Shown in pieces: positions 16,613 to 25,917 of a stretch of DNA of 31,816 bases. Made by a program: the position numbers and the translations under genes. Source of the stretch: JBCCFX01 sp039029515. Lineage in GTDB: Bacteria > Planctomycetota > Phycisphaerae > Phycisphaerales > SM1A02. The notes under the pieces were generated by a model. It searched no databases and was not told where the DNA came from. It worked only from the letters and a program-made list of their open reading frames with translations. The DNA is taken from assembly GCA_039029515.1 (NCBI GenBank), contig JBCCFX010000013.1:1-31816 (forward strand), in the 5' to 3' direction. The first letter of the stretch is position 1. Every line of letters begins with the position of its first letter.

Positions 16613-17365
16613 TCAGGCGTCGAGACGCTCCACGGCAATTTCGAGTCGGCGAATGCCCTCTTCGAGGCACGGCAGCGATTCATGCAGTGCGAGGTCTGCC
16701 GCGGCTGACCATGCTCGGTTGAGCTGACGTTCCGCGCCGGCGAAACGGTCCATGATCTGTGCGAAGCCCGAAATGCCGTACGACCCGATCAGCACCGGCC
16801 GCGCTTCGACGAACGGATCGAAGTACTCGTGACGAATGTCATCGAGTTCCGCGATGATCATCGTGCTTTGCAGTTCATCGTTTGATTCGGTCCGAACCTT
16901 CTCCAGCAACAATTTCACGCGGTCGTGCGCTTCGTTGAGCAGTTGCTTCGGTGACTTTGACGTTCCACCTTCGCCCATCGCGGCCGTCTGGGCTGCGATG
17001 TGCTTGCGAGCATCGACCCGGAGCATCATCGCGCCGAGAATGAGTCCTATCGCGGAGATGATGAAGACGAACTTGTAGTCCCAGTTCTCGAACGAGAACT
17101 CTTTCACACGAACGCGTTCGACACCCGCTGCGCGCAATACTTCGACGTTGTCAGGCGTCAACAGAATGTCGCCTTCCGCAGCGCCCGGATCGAGTACCGG
17201 AACGGTATCGCCTTCTTCATTCTCCATCGCGCCGGACGGCGCGTTGAGCGTGAATGGCGGATCAGCGTCCGCGACGTTGTCGAGCTTCGGGACATACGCG
17301 GTCGGGCCGGCGATCACGCCGACGACCAACGCAACCATGATGAGAACAGAAGCGGCAGCTTTCAT
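16613..17365 (-). CDS. Unknown membrane protein coupled to an OPT transporter
   Basis: A 250-aa protein whose ATG overlaps the stop of the upstream OPT gene by four bases (ATGA), so translation is coupled. Residues 1-21 form a signal or membrane segment; a second membrane segment is at about 97-115 (YKFVFIISAIGLILGAMML). Between them is an acidic, probably periplasmic stretch of about 75 residues. The C-terminal half is helical and charged (KQLLNEAHDRVKLLLEKVR), likely cytoplasmic. No family is recognised. Position and coupling suggest an accessory or regulatory subunit for the OPT transporters, which is inference. Confidence 0.85.
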   Translation of the reverse strand: MKAAASVLIMVALVVGVIAGPTAYVPKLDNVADADPPFTLNAPSGAMENEEGDTVPVLDPGAAEGDILLTPDNVEVLRAAGVERVRVKEFSFENWDYKFVFIISAIGLILGAMMLRVDARKHIAAQTAAMGEGGTSKSPKQLLNEAHDRVKLLLEKVRTESNDELQSTMIIAELDDIRHEYFDPFVEARPVLIGSYGISGFAQIMDRFAGAERQLNRAWSAAADLALHESLPCLEEGIRRLEIAVERLDA

Positions 17366-19464
17366 GATGACATCACCACCGTAAGAGGAGTGTCCTGGAA
17401 ATCGAGTTCAATCCACGCGACCTGATCCGGAGCCGGCGCAACGTGCGCCTGCGTTTCGTCGGTGGCTTCTTCATCGCCACCTCTTGGGATGATCTGCCAG
17501 AGGCTGAATGACAGTGCGAGCAAGGATTCGCCGACAATCAACCCCGCACAGAATGGCACACCCCAATCTTCGGCCCAGTTCTTCCCTTTGACTTTCGCGA
17601 CAATCATCTGTGCGATACAGCCGATGCCGTAGGTCGAGATGTAGATGAACGGCAGGTACATCGACAGGCCGATGAGCACGCCGAGGCCGGAGAACGAACC
17701 AAGTCCGAGCAGGCCACCGAGCAGTGCGCCAAAGCCGTACAGTGCATACGGCATCTCGCCGCCCTGCACACCGGTGATGACTGCCTGCAGCGCCTGCGCC
17801 TGCGGAGCGCCGGTCGGTGTTTCGGGGCCCATCGGAACGCCGTACTGTTGCGTATTGGCGGATGCGATCAGCAGCACGGTCAGCATGCAGACCAGCGGGC
17901 CGATCGACACGAAGGCGAGTTCCACCTTCTGCTGTCGTTTCGGAATCGCACCGACGAGATAGCCGGTCTTCATGTCCGCCATCATGTCCGCGGCAAGCGT
18001 GATCGCCACGCATAGCGCCGCACCGATCAGCACCGCACCGACGACCGCGCCGCTCCCTGCGAGGAGTAATACAAGAACAACCGTCAATAAAGCCATACCG
18101 GAGATTGGCGACCAGTCAGTCATCCCCGTGCATTGCGCGATGATGATGCCGGCGAACCAGATCCACAACGCGCCGATAACCGCGATGATGCCCGCACGAA
18201 CGAGCGGCGGGATGCTTGCCAGCAGGCCGCGCTTCGCGTTCAGCGTGTCGAGATAGTCCAGACGCTGCTCATCCGTCCAATCAACCCACGTCGCGGCGGT
18301 CTCTTCAGATTCAAAACCGATTGTGTAGCCTTCGTACGTCTCGCTGGCCACGACATCCTCAATGGTCGTCCCGGTAATCGGATCGTCAAGATTGACTGGC
18401 TTGTTTCCGACCACCGCAGCCGCGAGGAACAGGAAGATCAATGCCGCAATCGCCGCGGCACCAAGTGTCTTCAATCCGAGTTCATCTGCCCCACCACCGC
18501 CGGCAATCTTGCTGGCAGCGCCAATCGACTTGATCGCTTCCTTGATCGCAGGCAAGGCGAACAGAATGCCCATCATTGCCCCGCCAAGCAGCAGGCCGAT
18601 GCCGAGCGGTCGGTTGAATGCCTGGAAACCGTAGCTGGGCACATCGGCCGCCGGCAGGTGTTCAGGTGTCCATCCCATGGAGAAGGCGACCGGATTCAGG
18701 ATCCAGTACGAGATCACGCCGCCGGCAAGGACGTAGAGGCCGGCACGACCGGTGAGGTAACCAGCGCCCAACGCGAATGGTGCGATGGCAAAGATGACTT
18801 CAATCTGCGCGGGGAGCCCGAAGAGCGAACCGACATTGACCGAGTCATCGCCGAGGAAGCCACCGTTGGCCGCGCCGATACCCGGGATCTGCGAGAGTCC
18901 GGCTGACTCGCCGAACAATGTCGCGAATTGCGTCGGGAAGTAGATCAACGCACCGATCGCAAGGCCGATCAGCAGGACGACCGCTTTGGCTGAGCCCGCG
19001 CCAGGCGACTTGAGAATCGATGCCACCGCAGTTGCCGTGGGAAAGCGCAGGCGTTCAATGTCGAGCATCTGCTTGCGCAGCGGAATGATGAACGCCGTGC
19101 CGAGGAACGCGCCGCCGACGCACGCGAGCGTGATCAGCCAGAAGTCTGCCGAGTCAATCGTGAGTTTGTAGCCGATGAGTAACAGTACGGGCACGGTGAA
19201 GATCACGCCGGAGTTCGACGTGTTGATCGCCGATGCGACGGTCTGTGCGATGTTCGTTTCGAGAATCGAACCTTTGCGGAGCACGCCGCGAAGGACGCCG
19301 AAACCGAGGACGGCGGCGATGGCGGAACCACCGAGCGTGAAGCCGATCTTGAGTCCCGCGTACGTAATCGCCGCGTTCATCACGATGCCGATGATGATCG
19401 CGAAGATGATCGCAGTCAGCGTGACTTCACGGTATTTCGGCGGAGAGACATTCGAGTCAGACAT
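17362..19464 (-). CDS. OPT family oligopeptide/metal-chelate transporter (second of a tandem pair)
   Basis: A 700-aa inner-membrane protein of the OPT superfamily, with about 15 hydrophobic segments. Family-like blocks: ITYAGLKIGFTLGGSAIAAVLGFG (36-59 region), ILETNIAQTVASA, and IERLRFPTATAVASIL. Hydrophilic residues of about 360-405 (DEQRLDYLDTLNAKRGLL) form a loop not seen in its neighbour. Later blocks include ISGMALLTVVL and ADMMADMKTGYLVGA, the latter matching MQDLKTGRMLGA in the other OPT protein. The ribosome site is weak (GAAAGTGA). It follows the first OPT gene by 48 bases and overlaps the next by four. Substrates of bacterial OPT proteins include oligopeptides and iron-siderophore-like chelates; which applies here is unknown. 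Confidence 0.9.
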   Translation of the reverse strand: MSDSNVSPPKYREVTLTAIIFAIIIGIVMNAAITYAGLKIGFTLGGSAIAAVLGFGVLRGVLRKGSILETNIAQTVASAINTSNSGVIFTVPVLLLIGYKLTIDSADFWLITLACVGGAFLGTAFIIPLRKQMLDIERLRFPTATAVASILKSPGAGSAKAVVLLIGLAIGALIYFPTQFATLFGESAGLSQIPGIGAANGGFLGDDSVNVGSLFGLPAQIEVIFAIAPFALGAGYLTGRAGLYVLAGGVISYWILNPVAFSMGWTPEHLPAADVPSYGFQAFNRPLGIGLLLGGAMMGILFALPAIKEAIKSIGAASKIAGGGGADELGLKTLGAAAIAALIFLFLAAAVVGNKPVNLDDPITGTTIEDVVASETYEGYTIGFESEETAATWVDWTDEQRLDYLDTLNAKRGLLASIPPLVRAGIIAVIGALWIWFAGIIIAQCTGMTDWSPISGMALLTVVLVLLLAGSGAVVGAVLIGAALCVAITLAADMMADMKTGYLVGAIPKRQQKVELAFVSIGPLVCMLTVLLIASANTQQYGVPMGPETPTGAPQAQALQAVITGVQGGEMPYALYGFGALLGGLLGLGSFSGLGVLIGLSMYLPFIYISTYGIGCIAQMIVAKVKGKNWAEDWGVPFCAGLIVGESLLALSFSLWQIIPRGGDEEATDETQAHVAPAPDQVAWIELDFQDTPLTVVMSS

Positions 19465-19512
19465 GCGAAATCACTTTCGTGTTCAGACGCGTGTTACAAG
19501 TCAATTGACGAA

Positions 19513-21480
19513 TCAAACGAAGCCGCGAATCAGGTCGACCATAGCGGTCAGCACGTTCATGATGCCTTCGCCCACGAGCATGCCGGAGGCCACCGCGAAG
19601 ACGAGCGCCGCACATGATTTCGGTGAGAGTTTGCGCCAGCCGACAAGGAACATCGAGCCGACAAACATCGTGACCGAGTCATACGGATAAACAATGAACG
19701 CGATGCCAAATGCCAGACCGCTCGGCACCCATGCCGCGATCTTCTTCGGACTGAATCGGCGAATCACCGGCAGTGCAATACCAAGCGCGAGACCCGCGAG
19801 GATCGCCTGCGGCGTGCCTGGGGGCAGGTTGCCGATGCCTTCCGACATCACTTCGGCGACCGCAAGCCATGCCTTCGCCGCCGGCGCGCCATACTGGCTC
19901 TCAATCGTGCCGATGCCCTGCGTTGCTTCGAAGAGCTTGTAGACACCGCACACAAGCGGAATACCTGCAATGATGCCGATGCATTGTGCGATGATCTGCT
20001 TGCGCGGTGCAGCGCCGAGCATGCGGCCAGTCTTCAGGTCCTGCATCATGTCCGACGCCTGCGATGCGCCGGCGCCGGTGATCGCGGCGGACATCAGGTT
20101 CGTCGACACGGCTTCGACGCCGGTCATACCCTTGGCCTGTGTGATCCCGCCGAACGCGAGCTGCGTGACCTTACCCATGCCGCCGACCGGGTTGATATCC
20201 GTTTCGCCTGTGCAGCGCACGGCAATGGCCGCAAGCAATGACGACATCGCCACGGAGAGCAGCGTCATCCACCACGGAATCTGGAACACGAACTGAGCGA
20301 TGACCATTGCAAGAATCGTGCCGCATGCGAGGCCGCCGAGCCACCAGGTATTGGGCACGCTGTCTTCAGGACGGTCAGCCGCGGCGACATCTTCATCGCC
20401 TGATGAAGTCGACTTGAACGTGTTGAGGATGCTTCGCCACGACAGCGCGAGCGAGGTCAGAGCGTCGGCGACCATAATCGCCACGCCCGGCCAGAGGATC
20501 CATCCACGAATGCCCGTGCGCGAACTGGCGACCGCGGCCCAGGTCCACGGTTCACCTTCGCCAGGTCCGACGATCCATGCACCTTCGTGTGTACCAGCGT
20601 TGTCTGCCACCAGCCCGTAGCCGAGCACGAGGTAGCCGACAACTGCACCGAGCAACAGCGAGATGCCGACACGCGGACCAACGAGGAGTCCGCCGCCGAG
20701 CAGCGCAATGCTGATCGTGATTTTGTAGAAACCCCACGCCGTCAGGAATGCGCCAACCGAACCGAGTCCGATCCAGCCCAGAGATGTCGTCAACAGGTTC
20801 GGGACGTTGTCGCTGACGCCGGTCTCATTCATGAGATAGACCATCAACACCCAACCTGCCGCGGCAATGGCCAGCACAAGCAGCACGCGCGCTTTGCGTA
20901 CGGCTTCCGCGCCTTCGGCGAAGATGGACATGATGGTCTCGGCGGTCGCGGTCCCGGTCGGGAAGCGGAGCTTCTCGACGACAACCATCTGCCGGCGCAA
21001 TGGCACGGCAAAGAAGACGCCAAGGAATCCGACGGCCAATGACCAGAGGCAGAGCTGCCAATAGGAGAGGATGATCGCGTCGCCGTTCTCAAGCATGCCA
21101 AGCGCAGGAATCGGTGCAAGCAGCCCAGCGGTCGATGCCATCGCACCGGTCGCGGAACCCGCGGTCTGGGCGATATTCGTTTCGAGAACGCCGAATTCCT
21201 GCTTGGGTCGCAGCACGTGCCAGACGGCGTAGCCGAGAATCGCGGCGATGATCGATGCTCCGAAGGACCAGCCGATCTTCAGGCCGAGGGAGATATTCAT
21301 CGCACCGACGACGCCACCGATCAGGCAGCCGGTGATCACGGCGCGAGCGGTCAGCTGACGCTCGCCGGGCTTCGGCGTGTAGAGGAATTCATGATCATCA
21401 TCGATGGGTGCTTCGACCGGTGGGGCCGATCCTGCGGTCATCTGCTCATCCGTCGGATGGTCATCGCCGTGCTGATTCAT
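19513..21480 (-). CDS. OPT family oligopeptide/metal-chelate transporter (first of a tandem pair)
   Basis: A 655-aa multi-pass inner-membrane protein. The start has GAAGGAG six bases upstream. The N-terminus is a 40-residue acidic hydrophilic tail (MNQHGDDHPTDEQMTAGSAP). Family blocks: MNISLGLKIGWSFGASIIAAILG, VLETNIAQTAGSATGAM, VVEKLRFPTGTATAETI, and DINPVGGMGKVTQLAFGG. It is paralogous to the next gene in layout and in the LETNIAQT and LRFPTxTA motifs, but clearly diverged, so the two may form different specificities or a heteromer. It heads an operon with the second OPT gene and the coupled membrane protein. A good promoter lies upstream (-35 21577-21572, -10 21554-21549). Confidence 0.9.
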   Translation of the reverse strand: MNQHGDDHPTDEQMTAGSAPPVEAPIDDDHEFLYTPKPGERQLTARAVITGCLIGGVVGAMNISLGLKIGWSFGASIIAAILGYAVWHVLRPKQEFGVLETNIAQTAGSATGAMASTAGLLAPIPALGMLENGDAIILSYWQLCLWSLAVGFLGVFFAVPLRRQMVVVEKLRFPTGTATAETIMSIFAEGAEAVRKARVLLVLAIAAAGWVLMVYLMNETGVSDNVPNLLTTSLGWIGLGSVGAFLTAWGFYKITISIALLGGGLLVGPRVGISLLLGAVVGYLVLGYGLVADNAGTHEGAWIVGPGEGEPWTWAAVASSRTGIRGWILWPGVAIMVADALTSLALSWRSILNTFKSTSSGDEDVAAADRPEDSVPNTWWLGGLACGTILAMVIAQFVFQIPWWMTLLSVAMSSLLAAIAVRCTGETDINPVGGMGKVTQLAFGGITQAKGMTGVEAVSTNLMSAAITGAGASQASDMMQDLKTGRMLGAAPRKQIIAQCIGIIAGIPLVCGVYKLFEATQGIGTIESQYGAPAAKAWLAVAEVMSEGIGNLPPGTPQAILAGLALGIALPVIRRFSPKKIAAWVPSGLAFGIAFIVYPYDSVTMFVGSMFLVGWRKLSPKSCAALVFAVASGMLVGEGIMNVLTAMVDLIRGFV

Positions 21481-21548
21481 CGGAACTCCTTCACCCGAAC
21501 ATGGTCCAACGACCCGGACGTGTCCCCCACGCCCGCTCGAACCCGGCG

Positions 21549-21577
21549 AAGCTACCCCACACGAGCGCCCTTTGCAA
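21549..21577 (-). promoter_or_regulatory. Sigma70-like promoter of the OPT operon
   Basis: On the minus strand TTGCAA (21577-21572) and TAGCTT (21554-21549) are separated by exactly 17 bases. The predicted transcript start is near 21542, leaving a leader of about 60 bases before the OPT ATG at 21480, with its GAAGGAG site. Confidence 0.5.
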
Positions 21578-21610
21578 CGTCAGCGGCGGGACGGCACCGG
21601 TTCAAGGCAG

Positions 21611-21616
21611 TACGCT
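21611..21616 (+). promoter_or_regulatory. Candidate -10 box of asnB, possibly leaderless
   Basis: TACGCT lies six bases before the asnB ATG (21623), where no Shine-Dalgarno is present. This spacing would put the transcript start at the start codon. There is no convincing -35. Confidence 0.3.
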
Positions 21617-21622
21617 GCACCA

Positions 21623-23503
21623 ATGTGCGGTATTGGCGGCATTCTGCGACGGGACGGCGGTGAGATTCCAGATGCGTGGCTCCCGACCATCGATGAGCGA
21701 ATCGCCCATCGTGGACCGGACGGCCGAGGCGAATTCCGGGATCGCGTCGAGATTGACGGACCCGACGGTCCACAGACGATCGACGTCGCGATGATCCATC
21801 GCCGGCTGTCCATCATCGACCTCGACACCGGCGATCAGCCCATGGTCTCCGAACGCGGCCGATCGGATGAAGAAGGCCTGCTCGCCGTCGTCTTCAACGG
21901 CTGCATCTACAACCACCGCGACCTGCGCGACGAATTGACGGCGGCAGGCCATGTGTTCATCACGGATCACAGCGATACGGAAGTCCTCCTCCATGGCTAT
22001 CGCGAATGGGGCGCGGATCTCGCTGAGCATCTCGAAGGTATGTACGCATTCGCACTATGGGATCGCGACAATGCGCGCCTGACGTTGAGCCGGGACTGGT
22101 TCGGCGAAAAACCATTGTGGCTGCGTTGGAACGTCGACGGCGCATCAGATGTCCTGGCGTTTGCATCGGATGCCAAAGCGTTGCACGACCTGGATGATGC
22201 AACGACGCACACCGCGCCGCCGATCGGTGATCGACTCTGGCTGCCGCGCTATCTTCAGGTCGGATATCACTGGTCGACGACGTCTCCGTACGCGGATCTG
22301 TCCGCAACGCCGGTAACCTCCGCCGCGCCAACGATCGTGTCGACGATCGACGACCTGATGCCTACGCGTCCGAAGGAATCGGCGACGCAGGCTGACTTTG
22401 AAGATGCGTTGCGCGATGCGGTACACCGTCGGCTTGAAGCCGATGTACCGCTCGGGTGTTTTCTCAGTGGCGGCGTCGATTCATCGGTTGTGGCCGCGTT
22501 TGCTCGCGAGGTTCGGCCAGATCTGCAGACTTTCTGTGTGCGTATGCCAGATGAGCGCTACGACGAATCCGCCGTGGCCGCTGATGCGGCGGAACAGCTG
22601 GGAACGAACCACACCACGTTGGACGTCGCGCCGGAGCCAGCTCGCGATCTCGTTCACCTGATTCACACGCTCGGATTACCGTTCGGCGACAGTTCGCTGC
22701 TCCCGACATACTGGGTGAGCAAGGCCGCGCGTGAACACGTGAAGGTTGCATTGTCCGGCGATGGCGGTGACGAGATGTTTGTCGGCTACAAGCGTCTTGT
22801 TGGCGCTCGCACTGTCAACCGACATCAACGTGTGCTCAAGTGGATCCCTGAACGGATCATGCGCAATGCGCATCCAACATCGCGCAAGTACCTGCTTGGC
22901 CGTTTGGGTCACATCAGCCGCGATATGCGCGCGTTGGGCATCCTCGGGATTGAGTCGTTGTTCTATCAATCGCAGATCACCGAGCTGCTGGGCATGAAAT
23001 CTTCATCGCCCGCGCTGGCCGTCAACGGCCCGGATCCACTGCAGTCATTACGGCGCATCGACTGCATCAGTTATCTGCCGAACGATCTGCTGCTGAAGGT
23101 CGACACGGCTTCAATGGCGGTTGCGCTCGAAGTCCGTTGTCCGTTTCTGGATCGCGAGGTCGTTCGTTGCGCGCTCGCCGCGCCAACGCATCAGTTGCTT
23201 CCGGGTGGACGGCGCAAGGGCTTGCTTCGCGCGATCGCGAAGAAGTATCTGCCCGCGGATCTCGTCGACCGACCGAAACAGGGCTTCGCGATCCCTATTG
23301 GCGAGTGGTTCCGCGATGACACCGGTGGGATGCGCACGCTGCTGACCGATCGACTGACCTGCGATCGTCCATTCGGCCCGTTCAGCCTTCGCGCGCCGAT
23401 CGTGCAACGGTTCATCGACGAGCATATGGACGAGACGATCGACCACAGCCAGCGTCTGTTCGCATTGCTCACGCTGGCGATCTGGGCACAGGATTGCCTG
23501 TGA
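21623..23503 (+). CDS. asnB: Asparagine synthase (glutamine-hydrolysing)
   Basis: A 626-aa class II glutamine amidotransferase making Asn from Asp, ATP and Gln. The start at 21623 is fixed by the catalytic Cys2 (MCGIGGIL), which must be exposed after Met removal; the longer frame is rejected. The glutaminase domain has HRGPDGRG and VFNGCIYNHRDLR. The synthetase domain has the PP-loop FLSGGVDSSVVAAFA (about 279-293), SGDGGDEMFVGYKR and DTASMAVALEVRCPFLD. Proteins of this build include both true asparagine synthetases and amidotransferases of surface-polysaccharide clusters; without such a cluster here, asparagine synthesis is preferred. No Shine-Dalgarno precedes the ATG. The DAACS symporter follows 43 bases later on the same strand. 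Confidence 0.92.
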   Translation: MCGIGGILRRDGGEIPDAWLPTIDERIAHRGPDGRGEFRDRVEIDGPDGPQTIDVAMIHRRLSIIDLDTGDQPMVSERGRSDEEGLLAVVFNGCIYNHRDLRDELTAAGHVFITDHSDTEVLLHGYREWGADLAEHLEGMYAFALWDRDNARLTLSRDWFGEKPLWLRWNVDGASDVLAFASDAKALHDLDDATTHTAPPIGDRLWLPRYLQVGYHWSTTSPYADLSATPVTSAAPTIVSTIDDLMPTRPKESATQADFEDALRDAVHRRLEADVPLGCFLSGGVDSSVVAAFAREVRPDLQTFCVRMPDERYDESAVAADAAEQLGTNHTTLDVAPEPARDLVHLIHTLGLPFGDSSLLPTYWVSKAAREHVKVALSGDGGDEMFVGYKRLVGARTVNRHQRVLKWIPERIMRNAHPTSRKYLLGRLGHISRDMRALGILGIESLFYQSQITELLGMKSSSPALAVNGPDPLQSLRRIDCISYLPNDLLLKVDTASMAVALEVRCPFLDREVVRCALAAPTHQLLPGGRRKGLLRAIAKKYLPADLVDRPKQGFAIPIGEWFRDDTGGMRTLLTDRLTCDRPFGPFSLRAPIVQRFIDEHMDETIDHSQRLFALLTLAIWAQDCL

Positions 23504-23533
23504 CGCGAATCCTGCGAACGCAGACGATTTCGG

Positions 23534-23539
23534 TACCCT
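23534..23539 (+). promoter_or_regulatory. Candidate -10 box of the DAACS symporter, possibly leaderless
   Basis: TACCCT lies seven bases before the ATG at 23547, which lacks a Shine-Dalgarno. If used, the transcript would start at or next to the start codon. There is no clear -35. Confidence 0.25.
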
Positions 23540-23546
23540 ATGCCGC

Positions 23547-24881
23547 ATGAGCAAGCACAATCTCCTCTCGCTGCTGATCGTAATCGGCCTGGCGCTCGGT
23601 GTGGTCGTCGGCCAGATCATCTTCCGTGACACCGGTGGCATCGACGCGGATCACTGGAGCAAACTCGCCGGTGATCTCATCCTGATCCGCCCGCTGAAGC
23701 TCCTGATCGTGCCGATCGTTTTCGTGAGTGTGCTTGTTGGCGTGACATCGATTGGTGATCCCTCCAAACTCGGGGTCGTTGGCGGATCAACCGTGTTGTA
23801 CTACCTCGCGACGATGTTGATCGCGGTCACCATCGGCACGACGCTCGTCTCAACGATTCAGCCGGGCGAGTTGAGCGATGATGCTCGAACCATGCTCACG
23901 GAGGGCGCGGCGGAGTCCTACGCGGAATCCTCACAGGCGAAGAGCATTGCTGCCGCGCAGGAGGAAGGGAGCGACAGCATCGGGCGCGCCTTCTTCAATG
24001 TCGTGCAGCAGATGATCCCGACGAACATCATCGACGAGATGGCGAACGGTCGAACGCTCGGCATCATCGTCTTCGCACTTGCATTCGGCTTGGCGCTCGC
24101 TGCGGGTGGCGAAGCAACCCAACCCGCGGTTCGCGGATTTGAAGCACTCTTTGACGGGATCATGCGGCTTGTGATGTGGGTGATCTGGATCACGCCGTTG
24201 GGCGTCTTCCTGCTGATGACATATACCGTCGGCTCGATCGGGCTCGGCAATCTCGTTGGGCCGATCAGTAAGTACATCTTCACCGTGCTGCTCGGCCTGA
24301 TGATTCACGGTGCGATTGTGCTTCCGATCATTCTGTTCATCATCACGCGCGGCAATCCGTTCCGATTCATGTACCAGATGCGCCGAGCACTGCTGACCGC
24401 GTTCGGTACGGACTCCAGTTCCGCGACGCTGCCGGTGACGATCGAAACGGCTGAAAGCGAAGGTGGATGCTCCAAGCGTGCCGCCAACTTCGTGCTGCCA
24501 CTCGGCGCCACGATCAACATGGATGGCACCGCGCTCTACGAAGCGGTCGCGGTCGTCTTCCTGTTCCAGTTGTACGGCATTGACCTCTCGCTCGGCCAGT
24601 TGGTCGTGGTGGTCGTGACCGCGACGCTCGCGGCGATCGGCGCGGCGGGTATTCCGTCGGCGGGCATCGTCATGATGGTGATCGTGATCAACGCGGTGAA
24701 CACGAGTCTGGGCGGTTCGGCGGAATCATCGCTTCCGCTATCAGCCATCGGCGTGATCATCGGCGTGGATCGCATCGTCGACATGTGCCGAACGACGGTG
24801 AACGTCTGGGGCGATGCGGTGGGTGCGAAGATCATCAGCACGATCGCACCGGACGATCTGGAGCTCGCGCCGGACGCGTGA
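23547..24881 (+). CDS. Dicarboxylate/amino acid:cation symporter (DAACS family)
   Basis: A 444-aa inner-membrane symporter of the GltP/DctA type, taking up glutamate, aspartate or C4-dicarboxylates with Na+ or H+. Hallmarks: the HP1 serine-rich TDSSSATLPVT near 288-298, NMDGTALYEAVAVVFLFQ near 324, AAIGAAGIPSAGIVMM (HP2), and DRIVDMCRTTVNVWGD near 408. In that last segment the Asp and the Arg are at positions that favour acidic amino-acid substrates in characterised members. Residues of about 110-160 (DDARTMLTEGAAESYAESSQ) form a hydrophilic loop somewhat longer than usual. The start ATG has no Shine-Dalgarno. The gene is downstream of asnB by 43 bases, a pairing that makes aspartate supply for asparagine synthesis plausible. 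Confidence 0.93.
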   Translation: MSKHNLLSLLIVIGLALGVVVGQIIFRDTGGIDADHWSKLAGDLILIRPLKLLIVPIVFVSVLVGVTSIGDPSKLGVVGGSTVLYYLATMLIAVTIGTTLVSTIQPGELSDDARTMLTEGAAESYAESSQAKSIAAAQEEGSDSIGRAFFNVVQQMIPTNIIDEMANGRTLGIIVFALAFGLALAAGGEATQPAVRGFEALFDGIMRLVMWVIWITPLGVFLLMTYTVGSIGLGNLVGPISKYIFTVLLGLMIHGAIVLPIILFIITRGNPFRFMYQMRRALLTAFGTDSSSATLPVTIETAESEGGCSKRAANFVLPLGATINMDGTALYEAVAVVFLFQLYGIDLSLGQLVVVVVTATLAAIGAAGIPSAGIVMMVIVINAVNTSLGGSAESSLPLSAIGVIIGVDRIVDMCRTTVNVWGDAVGAKIISTIAPDDLELAPDA

Positions 24882-24892
24882 GCGTACGATTA

Positions 24893-25366
24893 TCATTGGT
24901 CGCCTGAAGAGTCTGTTGTTGAATTGGCCCATCGACTGTATCCCATCGGCGGGATGACGTACGCGCGTTCATGCCATGAAGAATCACACTCTGGGCACCG
25001 AAGATGTCCTCGGCTGTCGGCAACTTGGCCTCGAAGCGCATAACCGCATGACAAACAGGGTCGCTGCTCCATAAATGCACTCGGCACGCGAGACACGTTC
25101 TTTCCCATTTGAAAAATGAGAAGAATTCCGGAGACGATTCCGATCAGCACGACAAGAACGGGACGCACCAACTGCATCGATATCACAATGATCCCGATCA
25201 TCGCAAAGTACGGTATCGAGTCTCTGACGTCGCGCCAGAAGCCGGAGATGGACTTTGTACAGCCGCGATTGTGTGCGACGAAGTGATCCCACGTCTTTCG
25301 ACTTGGGTAGCAGTAACCGTCCTCGTTGGGCTGATCAAACGGCAATGTTGGCTTTGGGTCTTGCAT
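24893..25366 (-). CDS. Small membrane zinc-ribbon protein, tandem paralogue 1
   Basis: A 157-aa protein; the start at 25366 is chosen because the paralogues align from there (MQDPKPTLPFDQPNEDGYCY). The upstream extension is antisense-like. Layout: an N-terminal conserved box DQPNEDGYCYPSRKTW and AHNRGCTKSISG (residues 11-42), a hydrophobic hairpin at about 53-87 that should span the membrane twice, then a zinc ribbon C104-x2-C107 and C124-x2-C127 (CLSCGYALRGQ, HLRCPECDSSWHERAY). The function is unknown. It is the last of three tandem copies downstream of trxB and is convergent with the DAACS gene (11 bases apart). The ribosome site is weak. Confidence 0.8.
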   Translation of the reverse strand: MQDPKPTLPFDQPNEDGYCYPSRKTWDHFVAHNRGCTKSISGFWRDVRDSIPYFAMIGIIVISMQLVRPVLVVLIGIVSGILLIFQMGKNVSRVPSAFMEQRPCLSCGYALRGQVADSRGHLRCPECDSSWHERAYVIPPMGYSRWANSTTDSSGDQ

Positions 25367-25388
25367 AACGGACTTGAAGGCGACACTC

Positions 25389-25877
25389 CTAAGGTCTCGA
25401 ATCGCGCCTTGAGTTCTGAAGCGAATCAACCTCGTAGTACTGGCGAGGTGGCGGCCGATGCGCGCGAACGTGAACAGAATCGCCGCACTCCGGGCAATGC
25501 AGATGACCATTGTCATCGGGATCCTGCCCAAGCAACGTGTAGCCGCATGTGAAGCACGAAACGGCGCGAATGAAGGCAAGCCGGCGTCGATGGTCCTTTC
25601 GGTACTCGAACCACCCGAGGACTACGAGCAGGATGAGAATGAAGATGATGAAGCCACAGAACGACCTTAGACCGAATCTCAAGAAGAGCCAGATCGACAC
25701 TGTGTTTGCGCAAACGCTCGTAATCAGAAACAGCACAAGTTCGTGCCGACCAGAAGTTGAAGATCGCCTATAGCCTTTACTACCACGAACGGCGTAGCAA
25801 AACGACTTGTACGTCGGATAGCAATAGCCATCCGCGTTTGGCTGGTCGAATGGAGTTTTCGACAGTTTGTCGTGCAT
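25389..25877 (-). CDS. Small membrane zinc-ribbon protein, tandem paralogue 2
   Basis: A 162-aa protein starting at 25877 (MHDKLSKTPFDQPNADGYCY), aligned with its neighbours. The N-terminal box TPFDQPNADGYCYP is nearly identical to paralogue 1, but the HNRG segment is changed to RGSKGYRRSS. The hydrophobic region is at about 48-90. The zinc ribbon Cys are C108, C111, C128 and C131 (CFTCGYTLLGQ, HLHCPECGDSVH). The C-terminus is basic. It is the most diverged of the three copies. Gaps of 22 and 40 bases to its neighbours and a shared strand suggest one transcript. No function is known. Confidence 0.8.
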   Translation of the reverse strand: MHDKLSKTPFDQPNADGYCYPTYKSFCYAVRGSKGYRRSSTSGRHELVLFLITSVCANTVSIWLFLRFGLRSFCGFIIFILILLVVLGWFEYRKDHRRRLAFIRAVSCFTCGYTLLGQDPDDNGHLHCPECGDSVHVRAHRPPPRQYYEVDSLQNSRRDSRP

Positions 25878-25917
25878 CGGCGAGGCCCAATGGCCACGAC
25901 TGCGCCGGGAGCCATAT

